Source of the DNA: CAJQQK01 sp965224225
GTDB taxonomy: Bacteria > Pseudomonadota > Alphaproteobacteria > Rhizobiales > Hyphomicrobiaceae
Assembly (NCBI GenBank): GCA_965224225.1
Contig: CBDCZF010000035.1
Location: 868,001 to 932,000 of the forward strand
Length of the DNA: 64,000 bases
Direction of reading: 5' to 3'
The position numbers and the translations under genes were made by a program. This document shows positions 11,429 through 19,741 of this stretch, piece by piece. The notes under the pieces are model-generated. The model was given only the letters and a program-made list of their open reading frames with translations. It did not search any database and had not been told where the DNA came from. Position 1 is the first letter of the stretch. Every line of letters starts with the position of its first letter.

Positions 11429-12046
11429 ATGGTCTTCTGGGTCTTTAGTATCGCACTCAGCATCGCATTATTGGTGATTGCTGCGGCCATGAAGCACACA
11501 ATGCCCGACATGGCGTACGTGCACATGGCGATCGCGGCACTGATGTGCATCATCTTTGCCCTTGTCGGCATTCGCGAAACCAGAAATCTCGCCGGCAGTT
11601 CGACATCACGCTCGGCGATTTCGGCCTCGACCGCGCAGTATTCGGCCTACGTGTGGGTCTGGGGGGCGCTCGGGTTGCTGATCACATACGGCTTCGGCGT
11701 CGCCGACTGGCACGAGTGGTGGCACTTCTTCCTGGCGTTCGCGATCGTCGGCATCGCAACGCTGTTCTTCGGCAAGCTCCTGCAGCGCGACGCCGATGCG
11801 GGCAGGGACGACGACAGCATCCTCAAGATCGGGCGCTATCTCGCCTACATCCAGTTCTTCGGGATGATCGCCGTGGTGCTGGGCCTGATCATCGACGGCA
11901 AGATGACGCGCTTCCTGACCCCACGCTACGGCGACTGGGCGGCCAACAACATCTTCTTCTTCGGCGCACTGGCGCTGGCGGCGATCAGTGCCTATGCGCT
12001 CAAGATCGACCGATCAGGTGAACCGTCGGCAGAAGGCAATGCGTAA
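11429..12046 (+). CDS. Multi-pass membrane protein, first of a related pair
   Basis: About 205 residues from the ATG preceded by AAGGA at 9 nt (MVFWVFSIALSIALLVIAAA); an ATG three codons earlier is also possible. There are roughly six hydrophobic segments. Near the C-terminus is DWAANNIFFFGALALAAIS, which closely resembles DWAANIVFVAGGLAVGALS in the next gene. Helix order and loops also correspond, so the two look like diverged duplicates. No named family was recognised. The stop overlaps the start of the second gene (ATGCGTAA), so they are probably co-translated. Confidence 0.8.
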   Translation: MVFWVFSIALSIALLVIAAAMKHTMPDMAYVHMAIAALMCIIFALVGIRETRNLAGSSTSRSAISASTAQYSAYVWVWGALGLLITYGFGVADWHEWWHFFLAFAIVGIATLFFGKLLQRDADAGRDDDSILKIGRYLAYIQFFGMIAVVLGLIIDGKMTRFLTPRYGDWAANNIFFFGALALAAISAYALKIDRSGEPSAEGNA

Positions 12047-12635
12047 CCGGCGCCAACTGCGTGTCTATCTGCTGGCAACCGGTGTCATGACGGTTATTGC
12101 GATGGTCGTCGGTGCGTCAGCAGACAACAAGGCACTGGCGATCATGGCCGGGGCGATGTTCGCGGTCGGAGCAGTCTACGTCGGTGTCATCTCGGTGCCT
12201 GCGCGGTCGGACGAACAGGCCCATCCGCGCGCTGCACAGGCTGCCTGGTTTGCAGAGCTGATCGCCACGACGTATGCCTGGGCCAGTACCACGATGCTTG
12301 GCTGCTATTATCTGACAGCGCTCAGCTGGCAGCATGCCTGGCAGTACGGTGCGGCCATGCTGCTGATTGCGGCCGGACTGCTGGCCTATGCACGCGAGCG
12401 CAGAGCGGCAGCAGCATCACGATTCAATACCCCTGCGATGATCGGCCTGGCCCACCAGCTCACGCTACTGCACGGCATCGCTGCCACCGCCGCCGTCATC
12501 ATCCTGTCGCTCAGCGGCAAGCTCGAGGCCGGCAAGTCAGACTGGGCCGCCAATATCGTGTTCGTTGCCGGCGGCCTCGCGGTCGGCGCGCTGTCGTTCG
12601 CGGCATTGGCAGCCGACAAGCGGGCGACGGATTGA
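12039..12635 (+). CDS. Multi-pass membrane protein, second of a related pair
   Basis: A 198-residue protein starting MRNRRQLRVYLLATGVMTVI with AGAAGG shortly upstream. The ATG lies inside the end of the preceding gene (8-bp overlap). It has about six hydrophobic helices. The C-terminal helix begins DWAANIVF, the same sequence marker as in its neighbour. The pair may form a hetero-oligomer, which is an inference from overlap and similarity. The function is unknown; the 3' end is convergent with the enoyl-CoA hydratase 12 bp away. Confidence 0.8.
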   Translation: MRNRRQLRVYLLATGVMTVIAMVVGASADNKALAIMAGAMFAVGAVYVGVISVPARSDEQAHPRAAQAAWFAELIATTYAWASTTMLGCYYLTALSWQHAWQYGAAMLLIAAGLLAYARERRAAAASRFNTPAMIGLAHQLTLLHGIAATAAVIILSLSGKLEAGKSDWAANIVFVAGGLAVGALSFAALAADKRATD

Positions 12636-12647
12636 GCGCAAGGCGGG

Positions 12648-13421
12648 CTACTTGTTCTTGAACGCTGCCTTGCGCTTCTCTGCGAAGGCGGCCATGCCTT
12701 CCTTCTGGTCTTGCGTCGCAAACATCGAATGGAACAGACGGCGCTCGAAGCGGACACCTTCGGCAAGCGTGGTCTCGTAGGCGCGATTGACGCTTTCCTT
12801 GGTCATCATGGCGATCGGCCGTGACATCTCGGCGATCGTCTGCGCGGTCTTGACGGCCTCTTCGATCAATTCGGCGGCCGGCACGATGCGCGAGACGAGG
12901 CCTGAGCGCTCGGCTTCTTCGGCGTCCATCATGCGACCCGTGAGGCACATCTCCATCGCCTTCGACTTGCCGACGAACCGGGTCAGGCGCTGCGTGCCGC
13001 CGGCCCCCGGCATGACGCCGAGCTTGATCTCGGGCTGGCCGAACTTGGCGGTATCCGCGGCAATGATGAAATCGCACATCATCGCCATCTCGCAGCCGCC
13101 GCCGAGCGCGAAGCCCGCAACCGCCGCAATCACCGGCTTGCGGGCATAGGAGAGGCGCTCCCAGCGGCCGATGAAGTCGCCGAGGTAGACGTCCATGTAA
13201 TCTTTGGAGACCATCTCCTTGATGTCGGCGCCGGCGGCAAACGCCTTCTCGGAGCCTGTAATCACGAGGCAGCCGATATCGTCATTGCGCTCGAAGGTCT
13301 CGAGCGCCTGGTTGAGTTCCTCGATCAGTTCGGAATTGAGCGCATTGAGCGCCTTGGGCCGGTTGAGCGTGATCAGGCCGACGTTGCCGCGGGTTTCGAC
13401 CAGGATGTTTTCGTAGGTCAT
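12648..13421 (-). CDS. Enoyl-CoA hydratase
   Basis: Crotonase-fold enzyme hydrating 2-trans-enoyl-CoA to 3-hydroxyacyl-CoA in beta-oxidation. It is 257 residues, the usual length. The N-terminus MTYENILVETRGNVGLITLN is typical. The oxyanion-hole segment FAAGADIKEM is at about 62-71. Both catalytic glutamates are present, in GGGCEMAMMCDF and in GQPEIKLGVMPGAGGTQRL. The C-terminus EGMAAFAEKRKAAFKNK is characteristic. The gene next to mutM matches the fadB1-like gene of other Rhizobiales. Substrate chain length cannot be read from the sequence. Confidence 0.94.
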   Translation of the reverse strand: MTYENILVETRGNVGLITLNRPKALNALNSELIEELNQALETFERNDDIGCLVITGSEKAFAAGADIKEMVSKDYMDVYLGDFIGRWERLSYARKPVIAAVAGFALGGGCEMAMMCDFIIAADTAKFGQPEIKLGVMPGAGGTQRLTRFVGKSKAMEMCLTGRMMDAEEAERSGLVSRIVPAAELIEEAVKTAQTIAEMSRPIAMMTKESVNRAYETTLAEGVRFERRLFHSMFATQDQKEGMAAFAEKRKAAFKNK

Positions 13422-13442
13422 GCGTTCGTTCTCCGAATGCCG

Positions 13443-14327
13443 TTAGCGCTGACACCGGCTGCACCAGAAGGTCGAGCGGCCGGCCTGGGTTATGCGCTGC
13501 ACAATGCCCCGACAGGCGTCGGTGAGGCAAGGTTCGCCCGCGCGGCCGTAAACCTGGAAGGCATGCTGGAAATAGCCAAGCTCGCCGTCGGCGCTGCGAT
13601 AGTCACGCAAGGTCGAGCCGCCGGCTGCAATCGCATCGCCCAGCACATCGCGGATCGCCGGCACCAGACGGTCGGCGCGGGCGGTCGGCCGGCCCCTGGC
13701 CGTTGCCAGCGTGCCGGCCAATCGACGCGGGCTCAACCTGGCCCGGTAGAGCGCCTCGCAGACGTAGATGTTGCCGAGGCCTGCGATATGGCGCTGGTCG
13801 AGCAGGAAAGCCTTGAGATCACTGGTACGGCCCGCTGCGCGTCGGCCGAGATAGTCGGCGTTCAACTCGTTGCCGAGCGGTTCGATGCCGATTTGAGCGA
13901 AATGGCGACAGCTTTCGAGGTCATCGGTTGCGACAAGGTCCATGAAACCGAAGCGCCTGACGTCGTTGTAGGTAATGCGCGCCCCGCTATCCATGTGGAA
14001 AACGACATGGTCGTGGATACCGGCCTCGCCGGTCTCGTAGACGAATTGGCCGGTCTTACGGCGGCCGCCCTGCGGCAGGTCGATCGTGAAACGCCCGCTC
14101 ATGCCAAGATGCATGATCAGCGCGTCGCCGCTGTCGAGTTCGCCGATCAGGTATTTGGCCCGCCGGCGGAGTGTCGTGACCGTGCAACCCGTGGTTCGGG
14201 CAACGAAATCGGCGGGGAAGGGAAGGCGCAGGTCGGGTCTTCGCTGTTCGACGCGCAGAAGCTTCGCACCGCGCATGACCGGTTCGAGCCCGCGACGGAC
14301 GGTTTCAACTTCGGGCAGTTCCGGCAT
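13443..14327 (-). CDS. mutM: Formamidopyrimidine-DNA glycosylase
   Basis: Bifunctional glycosylase/AP lyase removing 8-oxoguanine and formamidopyrimidines. It is 294 residues. The N-terminus MPELPEVETVRRGLEP supplies the catalytic Pro2 and Glu3. The helix-two-turn-helix segment LGNIYVCEALYRARLSP is near 175. The C-terminal zinc finger reads EPCLTDAC followed by AGRSTFWCSRC, with a C-x4-C first half. The protein is a little longer than E. coli MutM (269), mainly through internal loops. It is divergent from ubiE. Confidence 0.95.
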   Translation of the reverse strand: MPELPEVETVRRGLEPVMRGAKLLRVEQRRPDLRLPFPADFVARTTGCTVTTLRRRAKYLIGELDSGDALIMHLGMSGRFTIDLPQGGRRKTGQFVYETGEAGIHDHVVFHMDSGARITYNDVRRFGFMDLVATDDLESCRHFAQIGIEPLGNELNADYLGRRAAGRTSDLKAFLLDQRHIAGLGNIYVCEALYRARLSPRRLAGTLATARGRPTARADRLVPAIRDVLGDAIAAGGSTLRDYRSADGELGYFQHAFQVYGRAGEPCLTDACRGIVQRITQAGRSTFWCSRCQR

Positions 14328-14556
14328 CTTGGGTCACTCCTGAAAAGTCGACCCACCCGCGATATCGCCTGCCGGCCGCTCCTGTCCAGCACACTGTAAG
14401 GCCCTGTCGGGAAGCAACCGACTCGGCGCACCGCGCCGCGCACGCACAGGTGCCCGCCCGCCAGGGCGAAACAGCAGCAGGAGCGAAAATGACAACCACA
14501 ACCATGCGGCACCGGAGCCATGGCCGCCGGGGGGCGGCTCAGGTATCTTTGGCGCC

Positions 14557-15357
14557 ATGACAGAAGATACCAAGCCCAATGCGCCCGACGAGCCGGACCG
14601 GGCCGCGTTCCGCACCGCGTCGTTCGGCTTCCGCGAGGTTGGCGAGGATGAGCGCCAGGGCCTCGTCAACGCCGTGTTCTCAGGCGTCGCCGAACGCTAC
14701 GACCTGATGAACGACCTGATGTCGGGCGGCCTGCACCGGCTCTGGAAGGACGACCTGATCACGGAACTCGGTCCGCCGAAGTCGGACCGAGACTTTCGGC
14801 TGCTCGATGTTGCCGGCGGTACCGGAGATGTTGCAATGCGGTTCGTCCGGCGCGGCGGTGGCGGCTGCCGGGCCGTGATATGCGACATAAGCTCAGAAAT
14901 GCTCGACGTCGGACGCCGCCGGATAAACGATGCCGGCCTGGCCGGCTCGATCGATCTGGTCGAGGGCAACGCCGAAGCGCTGGCCTTTGCCGATCGCTCC
15001 TTCGATGCATATACGATCGCGTTCGGCATCCGAAATGTGACGCACATAGACATGGCGCTTGGCGAAGCCTTTCGAGTGCTCAAGCCCGGCGGCCGTTTCC
15101 TGTGCCTCGAATTCTCGCACACCGACGTGCCGATCCTCGACCGGCTTTATGATTTCCACTCCTTCGAAGTCATCCCGCGCCTCGGCCGGCTTGCCGCCGG
15201 CGACGGCGAGCCTTATCGCTATCTGGTCGAGAGCATCCGCAAGTTTCCGAAACAGGAGGCCTTTGCCGGGATGATCCGCGAGGCTGGCTTCGCGCGCGTC
15301 TCCTACCGCAATCTCACCGGCGGCATCGCCGCCATTCACTCGGGCTGGAAGATTTAG
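14557..15357 (+). CDS. ubiE: Demethylmenaquinone/ubiquinone biosynthesis C-methyltransferase
   Basis: SAM-dependent methyltransferase of the quinone pathway, 266 residues. The UbiE/COQ5 signature FSGVAERYDLMNDLMSGGLH is near residue 46, SAM motif I is LDVAGGTGDVAMRF, and the second family motif is RVLKPGGRFLCLEFSH. The C-terminus ends SGWKI as in the family. ubiB follows after a 280-bp gap filled by a family A repeat. The intergenic region shared with mutM (14328-14556) probably holds divergent promoters, but none stood out. Confidence 0.95.
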   Translation: MTEDTKPNAPDEPDRAAFRTASFGFREVGEDERQGLVNAVFSGVAERYDLMNDLMSGGLHRLWKDDLITELGPPKSDRDFRLLDVAGGTGDVAMRFVRRGGGGCRAVICDISSEMLDVGRRRINDAGLAGSIDLVEGNAEALAFADRSFDAYTIAFGIRNVTHIDMALGEAFRVLKPGGRFLCLEFSHTDVPILDRLYDFHSFEVIPRLGRLAAGDGEPYRYLVESIRKFPKQEAFAGMIREAGFARVSYRNLTGGIAAIHSGWKI

Positions 15358-15417
15358 TGTTCAACTCAAACGGCGGCCCAGATCTGCAGGCCAGCAGTCC
15401 ACTTGCAACCGCTGCTG

Positions 15418-15568
15418 CCCCTCACCCTAACCCTCTCCCCGCACGCGCCGAAGTGGCGCTACGGGGAGAGGGAATCGGACCGTGCCTTGGCGCACCGCCC
15501 ATGGTAACGCGACGGGCTGAGTTCCCTCTCCCCGTACTTCACGGGGAGAGGGTTAGGGTGAGGGGCAA
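15418..15568. repeat. Family A palindromic repeat, copy 2
   Basis: The left end CCCCTCACCCTAACCCTCTC pairs with the right end GGGGAGAGGGTTAGGGTGAG. Inner arms CCCTCTCCCCG and CGGGGAGAGGG also recur. It is 151 bp, the same length as copy 1, and lies between ubiE and ubiB, so the two genes are not tightly spaced as they often are. Confidence 0.88.
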
Positions 15569-15637
15569 ACGGCGGTTGCAGGCGAGCAATGGCTCGCAAA
15601 TCCACACAGTCGTTCAAGCCCGGCCCATTGGGGTTCC

Positions 15638-17257
15638 ATGGCCACTGTGATTGGAAATCTGTTCCGCCTGGCCCGGGCCGGTGTGGTGCTCGCGCAGTAC
15701 GGTGTGCGCTTCGTGCCGAAAGGCCAGAAGGTGCCGCTGGTGCTGCACCTTGCGCGGGCGGCGACCTGGCCGGTCCGTCTGGTGACGTGGCCGTTCCGCA
15801 TGGGCCAAAAGCGTGAGACGCGGATCAGCGCGGCGCTTGCCCGGCTGGGGCCCAGCTACATCAAGCTCGGCCAGTTCCTGGCTACGCGGGCGGACGTTAT
15901 CGGCCCCGAGATCGCCGGCGACCTCGGCCATCTGCAAGATCGCCTGCCGCCGTTTTCGATGCACGAATCGCGGCGCGCCGTCGAAGAGGCACTCGGCGGC
16001 AAACTTGAAGATCATTTCACCTCGTTCGGCCCACCGATCGCGGCCGCCTCGATCGCGCAGGTGCACAAGGCGACAGTGGCGACCGAGAGCGGTGAGCGCA
16101 CGGTTGCCGTCAAGATCCTGCGGCCGGGCATCGAGCGCCGCTTCCGGCGCGATCTCGAGAGCTACTATTTCGCGGCGCGCATGATCGAACGCTTTCATGC
16201 ACCGTCACGCCGGTTGCGCCCCGTCGCCGTCGTCGACACGCTGAAGCGGACCACCGAACTCGAGATGGACCTGCGCCTCGAAGCGGCTGCGATTTCCGAG
16301 ATGGCCGACAACATCGCAGCGGACCAGGGTACCGAAAGCGGCAATTTCAAAGTGCCGGGGGTCGACTGGCGGCGAACGTCCAAGCGCGTTTTGACGCTCG
16401 AGTGGGTCGACGGGATTGCGATCAGTGATCGCGATGCGCTCGTTGCTGCGGACCACAACCTCGAAGCGCTCGGCCTTACCGTGATCCGCAGCTTCCTGCG
16501 CCACGCCATGCGCGATGGGTTCTTTCACGCCGACATGCACCAGGGTAATCTGTTGGTCGACGCCCAGGGCAATGTCGTCGCCGTCGACTTCGGCATCGTC
16601 GGCCGCCTCGGGCGCATGGAGCGGCGGTTCCTGGCCGAAATCCTGCACGGCCTGATCACGCGCGATTATCGTCTCGCAGCACAGGTGCATTTCGACGCTG
16701 GCTACGTGCCGCCGCACCATCCGGTCGAGGTGTTCGCACAAGCGATGCGGGCGATCGGCGAGCCGATCCACGGGCGCACGGCCGACGAGATTTCGATGGC
16801 GGACCTGCTCGGGCAGTTGTTCGCCTATACGGAAGTGTTCGACATGGAGACGCGGCCCGAACTCATCATGCTGCAAAAAAGCATGGTGATCGTCGAGGGT
16901 GTGGCGCGCTCGCTCGATCCGAACCTCAACATGTGGACGGCGGCCGAACCGATCGCGCGAGATTGGGTCGAGGCCAACCTCGGGGTCACCGGCAGATTGC
17001 GCGAGGCCGGCGAGGGGGCGAGTGCGATCGGCCGCCTGATCGGCGAATTGCCGGGCCTGATCGGTCAGGCCGAACGGGCCGGCCAGTCCTTGAGCCTCAT
17101 GGCGCAAAACGGCATCCGCCTCGATGATGAGACGATCCGGCGCATCGCCATCGAAGAGCGCCGTCAGGGGTTCTGGGGCCGCGCGGCGCTCTGGACCGGG
17201 GCGCTGTCGCTGGTCGTCATCATGTTGGTGTTCGTCTTCAAGAGCCGGCTGTTCTAG
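15638..17257 (+). CDS. ubiB: Ubiquinone biosynthesis accessory kinase-like protein UbiB
   Basis: ABC1/ADCK/UbiB atypical kinase-like protein needed for coenzyme Q synthesis, 539 residues. The KxGQ motif appears as YIKLGQFLATRADVIG near residue 72. The Ala-rich nucleotide loop is AAASIAQVHKATV, the ATP-binding Lys is in AVKILRPGIE, the catalytic-loop equivalent is HADMHQGNLLVD and the metal site is VAVDFGIVGRLG. A C-terminal hydrophobic anchor (ALSLVVIMLVFVFKSRLF) places it at the membrane. The stop is directly followed by the G hairpin. Confidence 0.95.
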   Translation: MATVIGNLFRLARAGVVLAQYGVRFVPKGQKVPLVLHLARAATWPVRLVTWPFRMGQKRETRISAALARLGPSYIKLGQFLATRADVIGPEIAGDLGHLQDRLPPFSMHESRRAVEEALGGKLEDHFTSFGPPIAAASIAQVHKATVATESGERTVAVKILRPGIERRFRRDLESYYFAARMIERFHAPSRRLRPVAVVDTLKRTTELEMDLRLEAAAISEMADNIAADQGTESGNFKVPGVDWRRTSKRVLTLEWVDGIAISDRDALVAADHNLEALGLTVIRSFLRHAMRDGFFHADMHQGNLLVDAQGNVVAVDFGIVGRLGRMERRFLAEILHGLITRDYRLAAQVHFDAGYVPPHHPVEVFAQAMRAIGEPIHGRTADEISMADLLGQLFAYTEVFDMETRPELIMLQKSMVIVEGVARSLDPNLNMWTAAEPIARDWVEANLGVTGRLREAGEGASAIGRLIGELPGLIGQAERAGQSLSLMAQNGIRLDDETIRRIAIEERRQGFWGRAALWTGALSLVVIMLVFVFKSRLF

Positions 17258-17289
17258 ATCATTTCCAACCTACTTGGAAATGGATCTAG
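17254..17289. repeat. Family G hairpin, copy 2
   Basis: CTAGATC and TTTCCAA pair with TTGGAAA and GATCTAG around a CCTAC loop, with a small A/TG mismatch. The TAG of the left CTAG is the ubiB stop codon, so the hairpin could act as its terminator. It resembles 10342-10376 except in the loop. Confidence 0.75.
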
Positions 17290-17475
17290 TGATCTGGACC
17301 TGACAGTTGATTCCCGTCCCGTATCCAAACTCCGCGTCATCCCCGCGCAGGCGGGGACCCAAGCAAACCTCAGCAAACTCTGTGCCGCTGGTGACATGCT
17401 TGGGTTCCCGCCTGCGCGGGAAGGACGGAGCGGTGTGTGGCGAGAGGGTACTAACCGTTTGGTTTGGAACACTAG
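17290..17475. mobile_element. Probable short inserted element carrying a family E inverted repeat
   Basis: This segment separates the G hairpin from the F element, which are adjacent at 10.34-10.46 kb. CTAG is present at both edges (17286-17289 and 17472-17475). Removing the 186 bp restores GGATCTAGCTATCTTTTCTC, matching the uninterrupted copy GGATCTATCTGTCTTTTCTC at 18 of 20 positions with no gap. Inside, 17335-17427 is an inverted repeat with arms CGTCATCCCCGCGCAGGCGG and CCGCCTGCGCGGGAAGGACG. No transposase frame is present, so it would be non-autonomous. Confidence 0.55.
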
Positions 17476-17478
17476 CTA

Positions 17479-17552
17479 TCTTTTCTCTCACGGCTATTCG
17501 GCCTAACGGCCGCCGAGGGGCGCCGCAATGCGGCGGGTCGCCTGCGCTCCCT
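17479..17552. repeat. Family F two-hairpin repeat, copy 2
   Basis: The opening CTCACGGCTATTC, stem 1 GGCC-TAAC-GGCC, stem 2 CGCCGC-AAT-GCGGCG and closing GGGTCGCCTGCGCTCCCT are as in copy 1, minus 5 bp between the stems. It lies between ubiB and the bactofilin gene, downstream of both. Confidence 0.75.
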
Positions 17553-17584
17553 GAATCGCTCCAAGGCCCGACTCGCGCGGGCCG

Positions 17585-18298
17585 TCAGGCCGACTGGACG
17601 GCAGCGGGTGCCGACTCGTGAACGCGCACCGTTACCGGCCGCGGCGGGCCGGCGCTGGCGCCGCCGGTATCGGTCACCACGACGTCGAAGCTTGCAAGAT
17701 TGGTCGGCGCGCCGTCATGCACGAAAATGATGTTGCCGCTGTTGATGTCCGCCTGGGTGAACGAACGCACCTCGGCGGTCGGCGCATCTGCGCGGGCAAC
17801 GAAACCGTGCAACAGGTTGTTGGCCGTGAAGGTCAACGCCTCGGCACCATCCTCGGCATCCGTGGCGTGGAGGTCTTCAGGCGTGATCGCAACGCGACCA
17901 CCGCGTGCCACCTCGATCTCGAAATCGCCGGCAAGCTCCGGCGGAATGTTGCGCACGTCTGCAATCAGATTGCCGCCCGGCTGAACCGCAAGCTGGCCAT
18001 AGCGCACATGCCCCTCGACGTCGCCTGTGGCACCGATGCTGAGCAGCTTGCGCACCGTGATCTCTCCACGCAGCTTGCCGTGCACTTCGGCCGCCTCGAC
18101 GGTGGTATCGCCGGAAAACTGACCCTGCGGTCCGATCACGAGTACCTTCGAGACGACACTGCCCTCGGCGACACCATTGATCTCGACGCGCTGAGCACCG
18201 CGCACCTGGCCGATCAATTTCGTGCCGCGTTCAATTACCAAATGGCCGCTTGCAATGTTCACACCGTCCTCCCAACGCAGTACCGGACACGAAACCAC
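17585..18298 (-). CDS. Bactofilin domain fused to a cadherin/CSPG-like repeat
   Basis: A 237-residue protein with two parts. Residues of about 15-125 are a right-handed beta-helix of the bactofilin type with short regularly spaced turns (GTKLIGQVRG, VEINGVAEGSV, AEVHGKLRGEI, GDVEGHVRYGQ). Bactofilins are cytoskeletal polymers that bind the inner face of the membrane. Residues of about 150-225 look like one CSPG/NG2-type cadherin-like repeat, with the marker FTQADINSGNIIFVHDG. That domain is normally extracellular, yet no signal peptide is seen. The GTG start is the only good choice; no ATG occurs before the domain. It ends the region where coaBC often follows ubiB in relatives. Confidence 0.75.
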   Translation of the reverse strand: MVSCPVLRWEDGVNIASGHLVIERGTKLIGQVRGAQRVEINGVAEGSVVSKVLVIGPQGQFSGDTTVEAAEVHGKLRGEITVRKLLSIGATGDVEGHVRYGQLAVQPGGNLIADVRNIPPELAGDFEIEVARGGRVAITPEDLHATDAEDGAEALTFTANNLLHGFVARADAPTAEVRSFTQADINSGNIIFVHDGAPTNLASFDVVVTDTGGASAGPPRPVTVRVHESAPAAVQSA

Positions 18299-18433
18299 TC
18301 ATCGTGTGCCGCAAATTATGCACCGACCGTGGCAGAGTTGCGATAAGTATTCTCGAATAGTGATCCCCCGGAAAATCGTTCGCTGCAACAATGGTAAAGC
18401 AGCAACACGGCCGATTGCCAGACTTGGCGCTGG

Positions 18434-19402
18434 TCAGTCTCGGGCTTGCGCCACCGCCTCAGCCAGCGGACAGAGCATTTCGAACATCATCGAAACGCCG
18501 ATCCAGGCCGTACCGCCCGAAGCATCGAACGGCGGCGAGACCTCGACCAGATCACAACCGGCAAGATCGAGGCCGCGCAATTCGCGGACCATCATCTGCG
18601 CGTCGAAGGTCGAGAAGCCGCCGATTTCGGGCGTGCCGGTGCCGGGGGCGAACGACGGGTCGATGCCGTCGATGTCGAACGACACATAGATCGGATCGCC
18701 ACCCACGATCTCGCGCGCCTCGGCCATGACATCGGCCGTGCCGCGAGCCATCAGTTCTTCGATGCGCACCAGGCGAACGCCGGCCGACTTTGCAAAGTCG
18801 ATGTCCGAGGTATCATACATCGTGCCGCGAATACCGATCTGGACGATGCGCTTGGGATCGAGCAGGCCTTCCTCGACGGCGCGGCGGAAAGGTGTGCCGT
18901 GGGTGTACTTGAAGCCGCCGAAATAGCCGTCGTAAAGGTCGGTGTGGGCGTCGAAGTGTATCATGCCGAGCGGCCGGTCCTTGGCGAGCGCGCGCAATAC
19001 GGGCAGTGACACGAGATGATCGCCGCCTGCCGTCATCGGCCGGATGCCAAGCGCGACAAGCTTTTCGTAAAAGGCCGTGACGCGGGTGAGCGTGTCCTGG
19101 ACGTCAGCCGGGTTGACGGCGACGTCGCCCATGTCGGCGCAATTGGCGATCTCGAAGGGATTGATCTCGAAAGTTGGATGCACGTGCCGGATCATGGTCG
19201 AGGCATCACGCAATTGCCTGGGGCCATGACGCGCGCCGGGACGGTTCGTGGTGCCGCCGTCCCACGGCACACCGACGAAACCGATCGCGACATTTGCAGC
19301 ATCATCGTAATCCGGCGGCACGTGCGGCAGGCGCATGAAGGTCGGCACGCCGGCGAAGCGCGGCAGATCAAAACCCGAAATCGGCTGGAAGGAAATTGGC
19401 AT
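18434..19402 (-). CDS. Agmatinase-family ureohydrolase
   Basis: Binuclear manganese hydrolase cleaving a guanidino group to urea and an amine. It is 322 residues from the chosen ATG (MPISFQPISGFDLPRFAG); an upstream GTG would add 8 residues. All metal-ligand motifs are intact: AGGDHLVSLPV near residue 132, MIHFDAHTD near 153 and VSFDIDGIDPSFAPGTGTP near 240. Within the arginase fold the sequence fits agmatinase, guanidinobutyrase or guanidinopropionase; the substrate cannot be decided. No polyamine genes are adjacent. Confidence 0.88.
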   Translation of the reverse strand: MPISFQPISGFDLPRFAGVPTFMRLPHVPPDYDDAANVAIGFVGVPWDGGTTNRPGARHGPRQLRDASTMIRHVHPTFEINPFEIANCADMGDVAVNPADVQDTLTRVTAFYEKLVALGIRPMTAGGDHLVSLPVLRALAKDRPLGMIHFDAHTDLYDGYFGGFKYTHGTPFRRAVEEGLLDPKRIVQIGIRGTMYDTSDIDFAKSAGVRLVRIEELMARGTADVMAEAREIVGGDPIYVSFDIDGIDPSFAPGTGTPEIGGFSTFDAQMMVRELRGLDLAGCDLVEVSPPFDASGGTAWIGVSMMFEMLCPLAEAVAQARD

Positions 19403-19741
19403 GAACAGAAGTCCGGAGTTGAGCACGTTGGCTCATGATAGGCGACAATGTCGTACCGACAAAGGACTGCTGAGCTGTTCGGGTTTTGCTGGAAGCGACG
19501 CGGTTTTCGCAGGGTGCAAAAGGCAGCACGTCCAAAACGAAATTCGGCGGTGGCTCAATCCCTCTTGAGCCACCGCCGCCCCGCGTTTGCCTGCAACGCT
19601 CTGCCTGGCCACTCCGCATTAACCATGGTTGACATGCGCTGAAGGCTCGTGATTTGACCGGAGGCTGGTCATAACGGCGTTTTATTTCACGGCTGCAAGT
19701 CCTTGCAACGTCTAACTGCGTCTTCGATTTCGGGGGATCTA
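19403..19741. other. Divergent intergenic region, nothing definite
   Basis: A 339-bp gap between the agmatinase-type gene and the HTH regulator. It includes a less GC-rich stretch around 19440-19560. No coding frame, repeat copy or convincing promoter was identified. It presumably contains the promoters of both divergent genes. Confidence 0.4.
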
